Shown here: positions 1-9,624 of the stretch, piece after piece
How positions within the stretch are numbered: the first letter of the stretch is position 1
Layout of the letters: every line of letters begins with the position of its first letter
Assembly (NCBI GenBank): GCA_014138645.1
Contig: JACJIB010000002.1
Location: forward strand, 62,001 to 126,000
Direction of reading: 5' to 3'
DNA from: Methylorubrum thiocyanatum
Lineage (GTDB): Bacteria; Pseudomonadota; Alphaproteobacteria; Rhizobiales; Beijerinckiaceae
Length of the DNA stretch: 64,000 bases
Notes under the pieces: generated by a model
What the model saw: only the letters and a program-made list of their open reading frames with translations
Database searches by the model: none
Told to the model about the DNA's origin: nothing
Translations under genes and position numbers: made by a program

Positions 1-995
1 AACCCTTCCCGTTGCCCCTCCCCCGCCCGGGCGAGGCTGACGCCGACGCCGCCGGCTTGCGTGAACTTGATGGCGTTGCCGGCCAGATTCACGAGGATCT
101 GCCGCACCCGGTCGGCATCGCCCACGCGCAAGGCGGTGAGATCGTCGGCGATGTCGAGGGCGATCTCCAGGCCCTTGTCCTGCGCCCGCGGGGCCAGCAG
201 CTCGACCACGCCCTCGACCAGGGCGGCGACGTCGAAGGGCTCGGCGGCGAGGTCGAGGCGGCCGGCCTCGATGCGGGAGAAGTCGAGGATGCCGTCGACG
301 AGGCCGAGCAAGGCCTTGCCGCTGGTGCGGAAGGCCTCGACATAGGTGCGCTGCTCCGGATTGAGCGGCGTGTCGAGCAGCAGGTCGGCCATGCCGAGGA
401 TGCCGTTGAGCGGCGTGCGCAGTTCGTGGCTGACGGTGGCGAGGAATCGGGATTTCGCGACGTTGGCGGCCTCGGCCCGGCTCTTCGCCTCGTCCAGCGA
501 GCGGGCCGCCTCGACGCGCCCGGTCACGTCCTGCCCCGCCCGGAGCCAGCTCGGACCGTCGGTACGGCCGGCCGCCGGCATCTCGATGAACGAGAACCAG
601 CGCGGCACCCCGTCCACCGGCACCAGACGCTCCTCCACCACCCGCACGCCGTCGGGGCGCTGCTCGCTGGCGCCGCGCTCGATCACCTGCGGCGTCAGGG
701 TCGAGCCGATCAGCTCCAGCGGCTTCACGCCGAGCAGCGCGGCGAAGCCCTCGCTGGCGAAGGTGATCCGCCCCTGCCCGTCCCGCTGCACCACGGCCTG
801 GGTCGTAGCCTCCACCAGCACCCGGTAGCGCTCCTCGCTCTCGGCGATCTGCCAGAGCCGGTCCTGAAGCGCTTCGGCGATGTCGGAATCCGGCACGACC
901 GGCTCGCGGCGGCGGAGCGAGACCAGGATCAGCGCCAGCATCGCACCCGCGATGCTCAGGCCCATCACGCTCACCGCAAGGGTCATCGGTTCCAC
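1..995 (-). CDS. PAS-domain sensor histidine kinase (3' end outside window)
   Basis: Membrane-bound two-component sensor kinase, cut off by the left edge of the window. A hydrophobic segment near residues 5-25 is followed by a PAS domain (about 50-165) and a HisKA domain with the box SHELRTPL, whose phospho-acceptor is His190. The ATPase N box (QILVNLAGNAIKF) is reached just before the edge, so the G boxes and any C-terminal receiver are not visible. I chose the GTG start because GGGGGA lies about 7 bases upstream; an in-frame ATG three codons later (986) is the alternative. No response regulator is adjacent, so its target is unknown. Confidence 0.85.
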   Translation of the reverse strand, partial: MEPMTLAVSVMGLSIAGAMLALILVSLRRREPVVPDSDIAEALQDRLWQIAESEERYRVLVEATTQAVVQRDGQGRITFASEGFAALLGVKPLELIGSTLTPQVIERGASEQRPDGVRVVEERLVPVDGVPRWFSFIEMPAAGRTDGPSWLRAGQDVTGRVEAARSLDEAKSRAEAANVAKSRFLATVSHELRTPLNGILGMADLLLDTPLNPEQRTYVEAFRTSGKALLGLVDGILDFSRIEAGRLDLAAEPFDVAALVEGVVELLAPRAQDKGLEIALDIADDLTALRVGDADRVRQILVNLAGNAIKFTQAGGVGVSLARAGEGQREG

Positions 996-1158
996 GCTCG
1001 TCCCCCAAGGCTGCCCGTGCCGGAAGCCCGGCGCGTCAGGGGATCGACAGTGCCAGCCGCGCGTGAAGCGGCGCTTGAGAAAGAGGCTTAAGGGGGGATG
1101 AGCGGGATCGATGGGATTTTGACGACCGGATGCTGCCGCGCACCGGTCGGCCGACGGC

Positions 1159-1608
1159 TCACACCTCCGGAAACCGCTGGAGCAGCGCGTTCCCGTCGAG
1201 CCGGAGTGCGGCGCCGACCTCGGCCAGGGCCGCGTGCTCCTCGCGTCCGATGCCCTCGTGGTCGGCGACATCCGTAGCGACGAGGAAGACGTTGCGGCGC
1301 TGCTCCTCCGGCCGCTCCGCGATGGCGCCGATCCGCACGAGGTTCTCCGCGCGGCCGGCGCGGGTGCGGGCGCGGCCGAGCGCCTCGTAGAGGGCGTGTT
1401 CCAGCATCAGGCTGTCATAGCCCTTCTCGATGATCGGGTTCGCGCGGATTCCGGCCAAAGCCGTCTCGAATTCCTCACTCATCAGTTCGCCGTCGGCGAC
1501 CGCGACATTGGCGCAGGCCGAGACCGCCGCCTGCATCAGCGACTCGTCGCCGGCATAGGCCTTGAGGGTGGTGCGGAAGCGCTCGACCGCGTCGTGAAGA
1601 AGACCCAT
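1159..1608 (-). CDS. TerB-family protein
   Basis: Protein of about 149 residues, almost all of it one TerB-like helical domain. It shows the family pattern of an early acidic segment (NVAVADGELMSEEF) and a matching late one (VADHEGIGREE). TerB domains occur in tellurite-resistance and phage-defence loci but also in many stand-alone proteins of unknown role, and no other ter gene is visible here. The ATG at 1608 has AGGA close upstream; an ATG at 1641 would add 11 residues. It follows murU on the same strand after about 60 bases and could be co-transcribed. Function is not assignable beyond the family. Confidence 0.7.
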   Translation of the reverse strand: MGLLHDAVERFRTTLKAYAGDESLMQAAVSACANVAVADGELMSEEFETALAGIRANPIIEKGYDSLMLEHALYEALGRARTRAGRAENLVRIGAIAERPEEQRRNVFLVATDVADHEGIGREEHAALAEVGAALRLDGNALLQRFPEV

Positions 1609-1669
1609 GTCCTGAAAAAATCCTGCCCGACAAAACCCCATCTCGGAGCCCCGACAACGGGGATGCCGG

Positions 1670-2416
1670 TCAAACGATCCGCGCGCTGTCCCGCACCCGC
1701 GCCTCGGCGGCTTGAATCGCCTCCGGCGTGCCGACATGCAGCCACTGCCCGTCGAGGCGCAGACCCTTGAGGCGGTTGCGTCGGATCGCCCGGTCGAAGA
1801 GCAGGGTCAGCGAGAACGGACCCTCCGGCGTGTCGGCGAACAGCTCCGGCTTCAGGATCGCCACGCCGGCATAGATGAAGGGCGCGACCTCTCGCTCGCC
1901 GCGCCACGACAGGCGGCCGTCCGCGTCCATGTAGAAATCGCCCGCCCCGTCGTAGCCGAGGCTCGTCGCGGTCGGGGCGACGAGGAGCAGGATGTCGGTC
2001 GTGTCCGGATCCCAGGCCTCGATCAGCCGGCCGAGATTGGGCCGCGGCCCCTCCAGCCAGAACGAATCCGAGTTGAACACCACGAAGGGCTCGTGCCCGA
2101 ACCGGTCGATCGCCCGCTTCACGCCGCCGCCGGTCTCGAGCAGCGCGTCGCGCTCGTCGGAGACGACGATCTCCGGCGCGCCCGTGCGATGGGTGAGGTG
2201 ACCCTCCATCAGGTCGGCGAGCCAGTGGACGTTGACCACCGCCGTCTCGATGCCCCCCGCCGCCGCCCGGTCGAGGGCGTGGTCGATCAGCGCCTTGCCG
2301 GCGACCTCGACCAGGGGCTTGGGCAGCGTCGCGGTGATCGGGCGCATGCGCTTGCCCAGGCCCGCCGCGAGCACGAAGGCGCGGGTGATCTTCTTGGGAT
2401 TCTGCTCGTCGCTCAT
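1670..2416 (-). CDS. murU: N-acetylmuramate-1-phosphate uridylyltransferase-like nucleotidyltransferase
   Basis: Sugar-1-phosphate nucleotidyltransferase of about 248 residues. The N-terminus carries the nucleotide-binding signature AAGLGKRMRPIT followed by PKPLVEV, and FNSDSFW supplies the metal-binding aspartate. The family includes mannose-1-phosphate guanylyltransferases. The gene directly upstream, 34 bases away on the same strand, encodes an AmgK-type kinase. AmgK and MurU act in sequence in the shortcut for cell-wall recycling, turning MurNAc into UDP-MurNAc in the cytoplasm. That pairing is why I prefer MurU; the sequence alone would not exclude another sugar phosphate. Confidence 0.78.
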   Translation of the reverse strand: MSDEQNPKKITRAFVLAAGLGKRMRPITATLPKPLVEVAGKALIDHALDRAAAGGIETAVVNVHWLADLMEGHLTHRTGAPEIVVSDERDALLETGGGVKRAIDRFGHEPFVVFNSDSFWLEGPRPNLGRLIEAWDPDTTDILLLVAPTATSLGYDGAGDFYMDADGRLSWRGEREVAPFIYAGVAILKPELFADTPEGPFSLTLLFDRAIRRNRLKGLRLDGQWLHVGTPEAIQAAEARVRDSARIV

Positions 2417-2450
2417 GACGCGTTCGCGGGCCGGTTCGAGGGGAGAGCAC

Positions 2451-4097
2451 TCAGGGGGCGGGGTCGGCGTCCGGCCGCGGTGCGACGAGGCTCGGCAGAT
2501 GGGTCTCGTGCCAGGTCCGCAGCCCTGCCAGCGCCGGATGGGCGAGATTGCGCGCGAGATAGCCCTCGATCCGCGGCAGGTGGGCGAGGTAGCCCGGCTT
2601 GCCGTCGCGCTTGTCCAGGCGGGCGAAGATGCCGAGGATCTTGGTGGCGCGCTGGGCCGCCAGCACCGCGTAGGCGCGGGCGAAGGCTTGCATGTCGAAG
2701 CCGATATCCCGGCCGCGGCGCTCGCGGATGTAGAGGCCGAGGAGACGCAGCTCGAAATCCGCGCTGGCATCGACCCGCGCGTCCTGCAACAGCGAGGCGA
2801 CGTCGTAGGCCGGGTGGCCCATCACCGCGTCCTGGAAGTCGATCACGCCGACCCGCTCCAGCCCGGTCCGGTCGGGCAGCCAGATCAGGTTGGGCGAGTG
2901 GTAGTCGCGCAGGGTCCAGGTGGCGGGCTCGGCCACCAGCTCCTTCAGCGCGTCGGCCCACAGGTCGCGGAAGGCGCCGCGCGCCGCCGGCGACAGGCTC
3001 GTGCCACGGATCGCGGGGGCGTACCATTCCGGCAGCAGATCCGCCTCGAACAGCAGCGCTTCGAGGTCGTAGGGCGGGATGACGTGGTCGATCCCCTCGC
3101 TCACCGGCACGGTGGTGGGCAGGTCGGTGGCGTGGAGCTTGGCCAGCAGCCGCACGGCCTCGGCGTAGCGCTCGGGCCGCGGCGCGCCGTTCTCGATCAC
3201 CGGCTCGGTGCCGAGATCCTCCAGGATCAGCAGGCCGGCCTCGAGGTTCTCGCCCAGGATCTTGGGAGCCGAGAAGCCGATCGCCCGCAGCGCCCGGTCC
3301 ATGCCGACGAAGGCGTGGACGCTCTCGGCGAGCTTGACGATGGCGCTGTAGGGCTTGCCGTCCTTCACCGGCGGCCCGTCGGGCCGGGGGGGCGAGATCA
3401 TCAGCACGGCGGTCTCGCCGTTCGGCTTCACCAGCCGCTCGTAGGCGCGGGCCGAGGCGTCGCCCTGCATCAGCACCCGGTCGGCCTCGTCCCAGCCACT
3501 GCGGGCGAGAAGCGCCCGGACGGCGCGGGCGCGCTGCAGCCGTTCGCGCATCTCGCCGCTGCCGTCGATCCGCACGAGGCGGGCCTCCTCGCCGAACTCC
3601 GCCCGGAGCGACAGCTCGACGGTGAGCGTGGGGTTTTCGCGCACGCCCAGCCGCTCGGGCCACTCGACCAGGGTGATCGCGGTCTCGGAGAGTTCGTCGA
3701 AGCCGAGTTCCACCAATTCGTCCGGCCCGCGCAGGCGGTAGAGGTCGGCATGGATCACGCTGCGGCCCGAGCGCGTCTCGTAGGGCTGCATCAGGGTGAA
3801 GGTCGGGCTCGGCACTTCGAGTGCGGGATCGCCGGCCAGCTCGCGGATCATCGCGCGGGCGAGCGTGGTCTTGCCCGCGCCGAGCCCGCCGGAGAGGGCC
3901 ACAAGGTCGCCGGGCCGGAGGATGCCGGCGAGGAAGGCGGCCATGTCCTCGGTGGCGCTCTCCTCGGGCAGCAGCACCTCCCAGGCGGCGCGCCGCGGCG
4001 CCGCGGGCGGGGCCTCGCCCTGCGACGGGCCGGGCTGCGGGCTTCCCGCCGTGCCGTCCGGAACCTCGCTCAACGCCCCAATCCTCCCCAAGGCCAA
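2451..4097 (-). CDS. TsaE-AmgK fusion: t6A ATPase plus anhydromuropeptide-sugar kinase
   Basis: Bifunctional protein of 548 residues. The N-terminal part (about 45-190) is TsaE, the ATPase that supports threonylcarbamoyladenosine (t6A) formation on tRNA; its P-loop GGLGAGKTT is at 70-78. The rest (about 205-540) is an aminoglycoside-phosphotransferase-fold kinase with the catalytic segment LRDYHSPNLIW and the metal-binding segment VIDFQDAVMGHPAYD. This matches AmgK, which phosphorylates MurNAc or GlcNAc at C1. murU follows 34 bases downstream, completing the recycling pair. TsaE is normally a separate protein of about 150 residues. Both halves keep their catalytic motifs, so both are probably active. 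Confidence 0.88.
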   Translation of the reverse strand: MALGRIGALSEVPDGTAGSPQPGPSQGEAPPAAPRRAAWEVLLPEESATEDMAAFLAGILRPGDLVALSGGLGAGKTTLARAMIRELAGDPALEVPSPTFTLMQPYETRSGRSVIHADLYRLRGPDELVELGFDELSETAITLVEWPERLGVRENPTLTVELSLRAEFGEEARLVRIDGSGEMRERLQRARAVRALLARSGWDEADRVLMQGDASARAYERLVKPNGETAVLMISPPRPDGPPVKDGKPYSAIVKLAESVHAFVGMDRALRAIGFSAPKILGENLEAGLLILEDLGTEPVIENGAPRPERYAEAVRLLAKLHATDLPTTVPVSEGIDHVIPPYDLEALLFEADLLPEWYAPAIRGTSLSPAARGAFRDLWADALKELVAEPATWTLRDYHSPNLIWLPDRTGLERVGVIDFQDAVMGHPAYDVASLLQDARVDASADFELRLLGLYIRERRGRDIGFDMQAFARAYAVLAAQRATKILGIFARLDKRDGKPGYLAHLPRIEGYLARNLAHPALAGLRTWHETHLPSLVAPRPDADPAP

Positions 4098-4148
4098 GAC
4101 CGGCCACCCCGATCAGGATGAAGCCTCGACCATCCTAGCGGGGGATGT

Positions 4149-4156
4149 TTAACCAT
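4149..4156. promoter_or_regulatory. CtrA-like half-site TTAACCAT upstream of tsaE-amgK
   Basis: The octamer TTAACCAT lies about 52 bases upstream of the tsaE-amgK start, in the 130-base gap after divL. It matches the half-site usually given for the alphaproteobacterial cell-cycle regulator CtrA. An 8-mer of this composition should be rare in such GC-rich DNA, but one half-site is weak evidence. Confidence 0.3.
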
Positions 4157-4227
4157 TTTCGGCGCCCGCGGTGAGCCCTGCCCATCGACGGCCGCCGACC
4201 TCATCCCGATTCCGTGAACGCGCGATC

Positions 4228-6816
4228 CTACTCGGCGGCCTCGGCGAGACGGCCGTTGCCCGGCGGCGGCTCGACCGGGAACAGGCAGGTGACGCGCGTG
4301 CCCGTGCCCGGCGCCGAGTGGATCTCGACCCGGCCGCCATGCAGCTCGACGAAGGAGCGCACGATCGACAGGCCGAGGCCGACGCCGCGATGTTTGGTGC
4401 CGAGCGTGTTGCTCTCGAACCGGTCGAACACCCGGTCGATGACCTCGGGCGCGATGCCGCGGCCGCGGTCGATCACCGTCAGCCGCAGTTCCGCGCCCTC
4501 GCGCCGCGCCTCGACGCGGACCTGCTGGCCGGGCTCGGAGAAGCCGACGGCGTTGGAGAGCAGGTTAAATAGGATCTGGCGCACCCGCTTGCCGTCGGCG
4601 AAGACGCTGCCGACGCCCTCCGGCACGTCGAGGTCGAGGCGGATATCGGACTCCGCCAGCCGGTCCTCGATGCCGCGCACGGCGGCGTCCACGGTGGCGC
4701 GCACGTCGATGGTCTCGCGCTGGAGTTCGAGCGAGCCGGCATCGATCGAGGCGAGGTCGAGGATATCGTTGATGATGACGAGGAGCGCCGCCGACGAGCG
4801 CATGATGTGCTCGGAATATTCGCGCTGGCGCTCGTTGAGCGCGCCGACGGTCTCGTCGCCGAGAAGTTGGGTGAAGCCGATGATGTTGGTGAGCGGCGAG
4901 CGCAGCTCGTAGGAGACGTGGTGGACGAAGGTGTCGCGCAGCTGCGAGGCACGCTCCAGGGCGTCGTTCTTCTCGGTCAGCGCCCGCTCGACATTGGCGC
5001 TCGCGGTCACGTCGATGAAGGTCAGCAGTGTGGCGCCGAGCGGCAGCGGCTGCGAGGAGCAGTCGAGGACGGTGCCGTCGTTGATGTCGAGGCGGCAGGC
5101 ATGGCCGCTGCGGGTTTCGGAAAGGCCGGTGATGGATTGCCGGATGCCGGCCCAGGGGCTCTGGTCCGGGGTCAGCGCCCGGCAGGCGGCGATCACCGCG
5201 TCGACATGCGGCTTGCCCGCGAGCGTCGCCGGATCGAGGCGCCAGGTCGCGGCGAAGGCACGGTTGGCCACCGTCAGGCGCCCGTCTGCGCCGAACACCG
5301 CCACCGGCTCCTTGAGCGCCTCCAGGGTCTCGGCCTGCTCCTTCATCAGCGCGTCGTAGCGCGAGGCGAGCTTCATGCTCTCCGAGACGTCGTGGTAGAG
5401 ATAGGTCAGGCCGCCCTGCGGGTTGGGATCGGCGACGACGCGCAGCGTCCGCCCGTCGGGCAGGTACCAGGGCGTGTCGGTCGGCTCGACCGCGCGGTAG
5501 GCGGCGAGCACATCGGTCTTCCACGAGCGGAAATCGGCCTGCTCGGGCAGTTTGCGGGCGGCGCGCAGCCGGTCGAGGATCTCGCCGTCGAGAGGGCGGC
5601 CTTCGAGGAAGGCCGGATCGAGATCCCACAGGCGCTGGTAGGCGGCATTGTGGAAGATCAGGCGCTGGCGCGCATCGAACATCGCCACCGCGGTCGGCAA
5701 CTGGTCGAGGGTGCGGACGTTGGCGTCCATTTGCCGCTGCAGGTCGGCGCGCACGCTCTCCAGCTCCGAGACGTCGACGGCGATGCCGACGCGGCCGGTC
5801 TCCAGGGTGCTCTCGCTCACGTCGAGGGTGCGGCGGGCACCCGCCACCACCGCCGACAGACGCAGAGGCTGCGCGACGAGCCCCGGCCGGCCCGTCTGCC
5901 GGGCGATCTGCTCGCGGGCGCTCCGATCGAGCAGTTCCAGGCCGTGGCTGAGGGCGGCTTCGCGGTTGGGCGCCTCCACGGCGGCGGCGTAGGCGGTGTT
6001 GACGAAGGCGAGCGCCCCGGCCGTGTCGCGGTGCCAGACCGGCTGCGGCAGCGCGTCGAGCAGGCCGGCAAGCGCGGAGAGGCCGCGCTTGGCTTCCTCC
6101 AGCCTGTGGCGCAGCTCGATCAGCTCACGGCGCTCCTCGGTGGTCTCGCGCAGGCGCAGCAGCGCCCGGCCGCCCACCGCCTGCCCCTGCGCCTCGATGA
6201 AGCGCCCGGCGAGGCTGCGCAGGTTCATCCGGAAGCCGGTGCCGCGCTCGCGCAGGGTCGCCACCGCCGCCTCGAGCAGCTGCGCGTCCTGAGCGGCGAG
6301 CCAGGTGCCGAAGGTGAGCAGGTGCCGCGAGCCGCGCGGAGCCCCCTGCGGATCCTGCCCCCAGGCCTCGTAGCCGCGCAACTCCTGGTTCCGCAGATCC
6401 GGGTTTCGCAGGTCCTGATTCCGAAGGTCCTGGTTCCGAAGGTCCTGGGCGAAAGCCGGATCGCCCACGATCATCGGCTCGCCGCGCCCGGCCCAGGCGA
6501 CGAGGACTTGGCGCTCGGAATGGAGCAGCATCTCGGCCCGGTCGTGCGCGCCGCGCAGATCGGTGAGTTCGTCCTGAAGCGCGCGCTCCTTGCGCATCCA
6601 GCCGACGCGCTCGCGCAGGTAGACCAGCGACAGGATGGTCGCGAACAGGATCAGGCCGAGGATGACGGCGAGGCCGGCAACGTTGTGCGTGTGCATCGCT
6701 CCCAGCATCGGCCTCGCTTCGATGGACGGAGCGCCCTCGGCGCGTGCCGCGAACGGTGCCGCGACGACGAGGACGCCGACGCGCGACAGGACGCGCGCCG
6801 CCCGTTCCAGACCCAT
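4228..6816 (-). CDS. divL: DivL-like non-canonical sensor kinase (Tyr in place of His)
   Basis: Large membrane-anchored sensor of about 862 residues. One strong membrane helix sits near residues 47-66, followed by a charged coiled region, at least three PAS-like domains (roughly 235-600), a HisKA domain and a full HATPase domain with N box (FNLLSNAVGF) and G boxes (DRGRGIAPE, GVGLGLSIV). The phospho-acceptor box reads HVSYELRSPL, so the histidine is replaced by Tyr636. That substitution defines DivL, the Caulobacter pseudo-kinase that controls CckA and hence CtrA. The next gene downstream is tsaE-amgK, as I recall it near divL in other alphaproteobacteria. A four-unit DLRNQ repeat sits between helix and PAS domains. 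Confidence 0.88.
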   Translation of the reverse strand: MGLERAARVLSRVGVLVVAAPFAARAEGAPSIEARPMLGAMHTHNVAGLAVILGLILFATILSLVYLRERVGWMRKERALQDELTDLRGAHDRAEMLLHSERQVLVAWAGRGEPMIVGDPAFAQDLRNQDLRNQDLRNPDLRNQELRGYEAWGQDPQGAPRGSRHLLTFGTWLAAQDAQLLEAAVATLRERGTGFRMNLRSLAGRFIEAQGQAVGGRALLRLRETTEERRELIELRHRLEEAKRGLSALAGLLDALPQPVWHRDTAGALAFVNTAYAAAVEAPNREAALSHGLELLDRSAREQIARQTGRPGLVAQPLRLSAVVAGARRTLDVSESTLETGRVGIAVDVSELESVRADLQRQMDANVRTLDQLPTAVAMFDARQRLIFHNAAYQRLWDLDPAFLEGRPLDGEILDRLRAARKLPEQADFRSWKTDVLAAYRAVEPTDTPWYLPDGRTLRVVADPNPQGGLTYLYHDVSESMKLASRYDALMKEQAETLEALKEPVAVFGADGRLTVANRAFAATWRLDPATLAGKPHVDAVIAACRALTPDQSPWAGIRQSITGLSETRSGHACRLDINDGTVLDCSSQPLPLGATLLTFIDVTASANVERALTEKNDALERASQLRDTFVHHVSYELRSPLTNIIGFTQLLGDETVGALNERQREYSEHIMRSSAALLVIINDILDLASIDAGSLELQRETIDVRATVDAAVRGIEDRLAESDIRLDLDVPEGVGSVFADGKRVRQILFNLLSNAVGFSEPGQQVRVEARREGAELRLTVIDRGRGIAPEVIDRVFDRFESNTLGTKHRGVGLGLSIVRSFVELHGGRVEIHSAPGTGTRVTCLFPVEPPPGNGRLAEAAE
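6382..6447 (-). repeat. 15-bp tandem repeat inside divL
   Basis: Four consecutive 15-bp units, plus the start of a fifth, encode the repeat D-L-R-N-(Q/P) in the linker between the membrane helix and the first PAS domain. The units differ by a few bases. The in-frame period means copy number could change without breaking the reading frame. Confidence 0.85.
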
Positions 6817-7209
6817 GTCCCGCCCCCACCCCAAACCCGCCGCCCCGCGGAGCACCGGTCCACCACGTGGAACGGCGCCTGCAACGCGCCGGGCAAACAC
6901 CGGCCGCCGCGTCCGGCTTTTCACCGCCGCGCAGGCCCCTGCTTCCGAAGATTCGCGCCACTGTAACGCGGGGGCGATTCCGGCTGAAAGCGCCTTTATG
7001 AGCTTGAGCCCGCCGCACCTGCATTCGGGCGGCGCACAGCGCACAAAAGCCACACCACCCAAATGAGGCCTTGACGGTCGCCCGGAGGGATCCGGCGGCC
7101 CGGCCGCCGCCGTCACCGCGCCGCTAAGCGACCGGCGGCGCTCGGAAATCGCGGGCGCCCCCGCTCGCATCGCCGGCCGGCGGCGCTCGACAGCGCCGCG
7201 TAAAACGGC
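6817..7209. other. Intergenic stretch between divL and ahcY
   Basis: No gene is supported here. The only structures seen are two copies of the 13-mer CCGGCGGCGCTCG (7132-7144 and 7177-7189) and GC-rich inverted segments around them. The divL promoter must lie in this stretch unless divL is read from ahcY, but no convincing -35/-10 pair was found. Confidence 0.5.
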
Positions 7210-7236
7210 GAAAGCCCGACCAGGGGCCGGGCTTTC
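7210..7236 (-). terminator. Hairpin terminator after ahcY
   Basis: GAAAGCCCG and CGGGCTTTC form a perfect 9-bp stem around a 9-base loop, about 70 bases beyond the ahcY stop. The stem ends in a short T-run on either strand, so it could act in both directions. It suggests that ahcY and divL are largely separate transcripts. Confidence 0.75.
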
Positions 7237-7307
7237 TCGTGAACATCGACCGAAATTCCGTCGGCCCCGGGCAGCCCCCACGGAGGGGACGGCCGCCCGA
7301 GGAGCGA

Positions 7308-8714
<1,407 letters not shown>

Positions 8715-8847
8715 CTCGGTATCCCTTTCAGTCGTGGCCGGCGCGAAACGGCCAGCCGTTCCGGCCCTTCGGCCCGGCGCGTCGGCCGGTTCACCCGGCC
8801 GGGTCGGCCATCCCTGTAGCAGGGGTCGGCTTAGGGAGCAATCAAGA

Positions 8848-8865
8848 CATAAAGATGTCTTTATG
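8848..8865. promoter_or_regulatory. Palindromic operator candidate upstream of ahcY
   Basis: CATAAAGATGTCTTTATG has perfect 8-bp arms (CATAAAGA/TCTTTATG) around two central bases. It is AT-rich in very GC-rich surroundings and lies about 135 bases upstream of the ahcY start. From memory, similar AAAGA-N-TCTTT palindromes are proposed operators for ArsR-type regulators of SAM/SAH recycling in alphaproteobacteria. No such regulator is in the window, so the assignment is inferred. Confidence 0.6.
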
Positions 8866-8912
8866 CGTTTAATTCCAGAGGGGCCGGAGGGGAGCCGCGT
8901 AGCCGGATGGCA

Positions 8913-9317
8913 TCATCCACGGAAGGAACGGACCGGACCGAGTTCGACGGCGGTCGCCCCGGCGGCATCCAGGCGGCGCAGGCTGCGGCGACCCCGCCAA
9001 TCGAGGGTGACGATGACCCGATGATCCAGGGCAGCAATCTCGTCCAGCGTCTGAAGGATCGCCACGCCATTGGCACGCAGATGCGTGAGGTTGTTGGTTG
9101 GGACGACGATCATCGAGAGAGCGCGTCCCGCCAGCGTCTGCTGGTAGGCAATGTTCCCGTCGGAAGTCAGGATGAAGTCGAAACGCCCCTCGACCAGAGC
9201 CAGCAACTCGCCGTTCTCCTTGCCCTTCCAGCCTTCCTTTTCGACGTAGGAGACCTCGTGCCCGGCCAGCGCGTGGCGCAGCGGGCGCGGCATGTTCTCA
9301 TCTAGGAACACGCGCAT
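8913..9317 (-). CDS. DUF5615-type PIN-like toxin
   Basis: Protein of 134 residues with the PIN-like signature at its N-terminus: FLDENMPRPL supplies adjacent acidic residues, and a second acidic site follows in FILTSDGN. DUF5615 proteins resemble Mut7-C/PIN ribonucleases and are regularly paired with DUF433 proteins as toxin and antitoxin. Here the start overlaps the end of the DUF433 gene by 20 bases, so the two are translationally coupled with the antitoxin first. RNase activity is inferred from the family and not shown. Confidence 0.78.
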   Translation of the reverse strand: MRVFLDENMPRPLRHALAGHEVSYVEKEGWKGKENGELLALVEGRFDFILTSDGNIAYQQTLAGRALSMIVVPTNNLTHLRANGVAILQTLDEIAALDHRVIVTLDWRGRRSLRRLDAAGATAVELGPVRSFRG

Positions 9318-9564
9318 CGGCGGTCGCCTTCGGTTCCGTCACATTGGGGGCGGCGCGCTTGAGTGCCTCGCAGGCCTGCGCCAGAGCGACCTGGAGATCG
9401 GCGCGATCCAGCGTCGGGAAATTCTCGACGATCTCGTCGAGACTGTAACCCTCCGCCAAATTTTCGAACAGCAGTTCCACTTGCACACGTGTGCCGCGGA
9501 AGACAGGGCGGCCGCCGAGGACGCGTTCGTGACGGACGACGATGGGATCGGAAGCGGCGGGCAT
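9298..9564 (-). CDS. DUF433-family antitoxin
   Basis: Protein of 88 residues with the DUF433 pattern: an N-terminal strand, the motif VLGGRPVFRGTRV, then a helix-turn-helix-like region (LAEGYSLDEIVENFPTL). DUF433 proteins are the usual partners of DUF5615 PIN-like toxins and probably bind both DNA and toxin. It is first in the two-gene unit and overlaps the toxin by 20 bases. No palindromic operator was obvious in the 60 bases between this gene's neighbourhood and the acyl-CoA synthetase stop. Confidence 0.78.
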   Translation of the reverse strand: MPAASDPIVVRHERVLGGRPVFRGTRVQVELLFENLAEGYSLDEIVENFPTLDRADLQVALAQACEALKRAAPNVTEPKATADARVPR

Positions 9565-9624
9565 GACCGAACCTCGCTGTGACGGTGGATTGGTCCTGAT
9601 ATAGGTCTTACCACGCGGATCGCG

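Noticed and set aside
8715..8912. SAH or SAM riboswitch upstream of ahcY
   Set aside because: No pattern of conserved helices typical of those aptamers was recognisable; a protein-bound palindrome is present instead.
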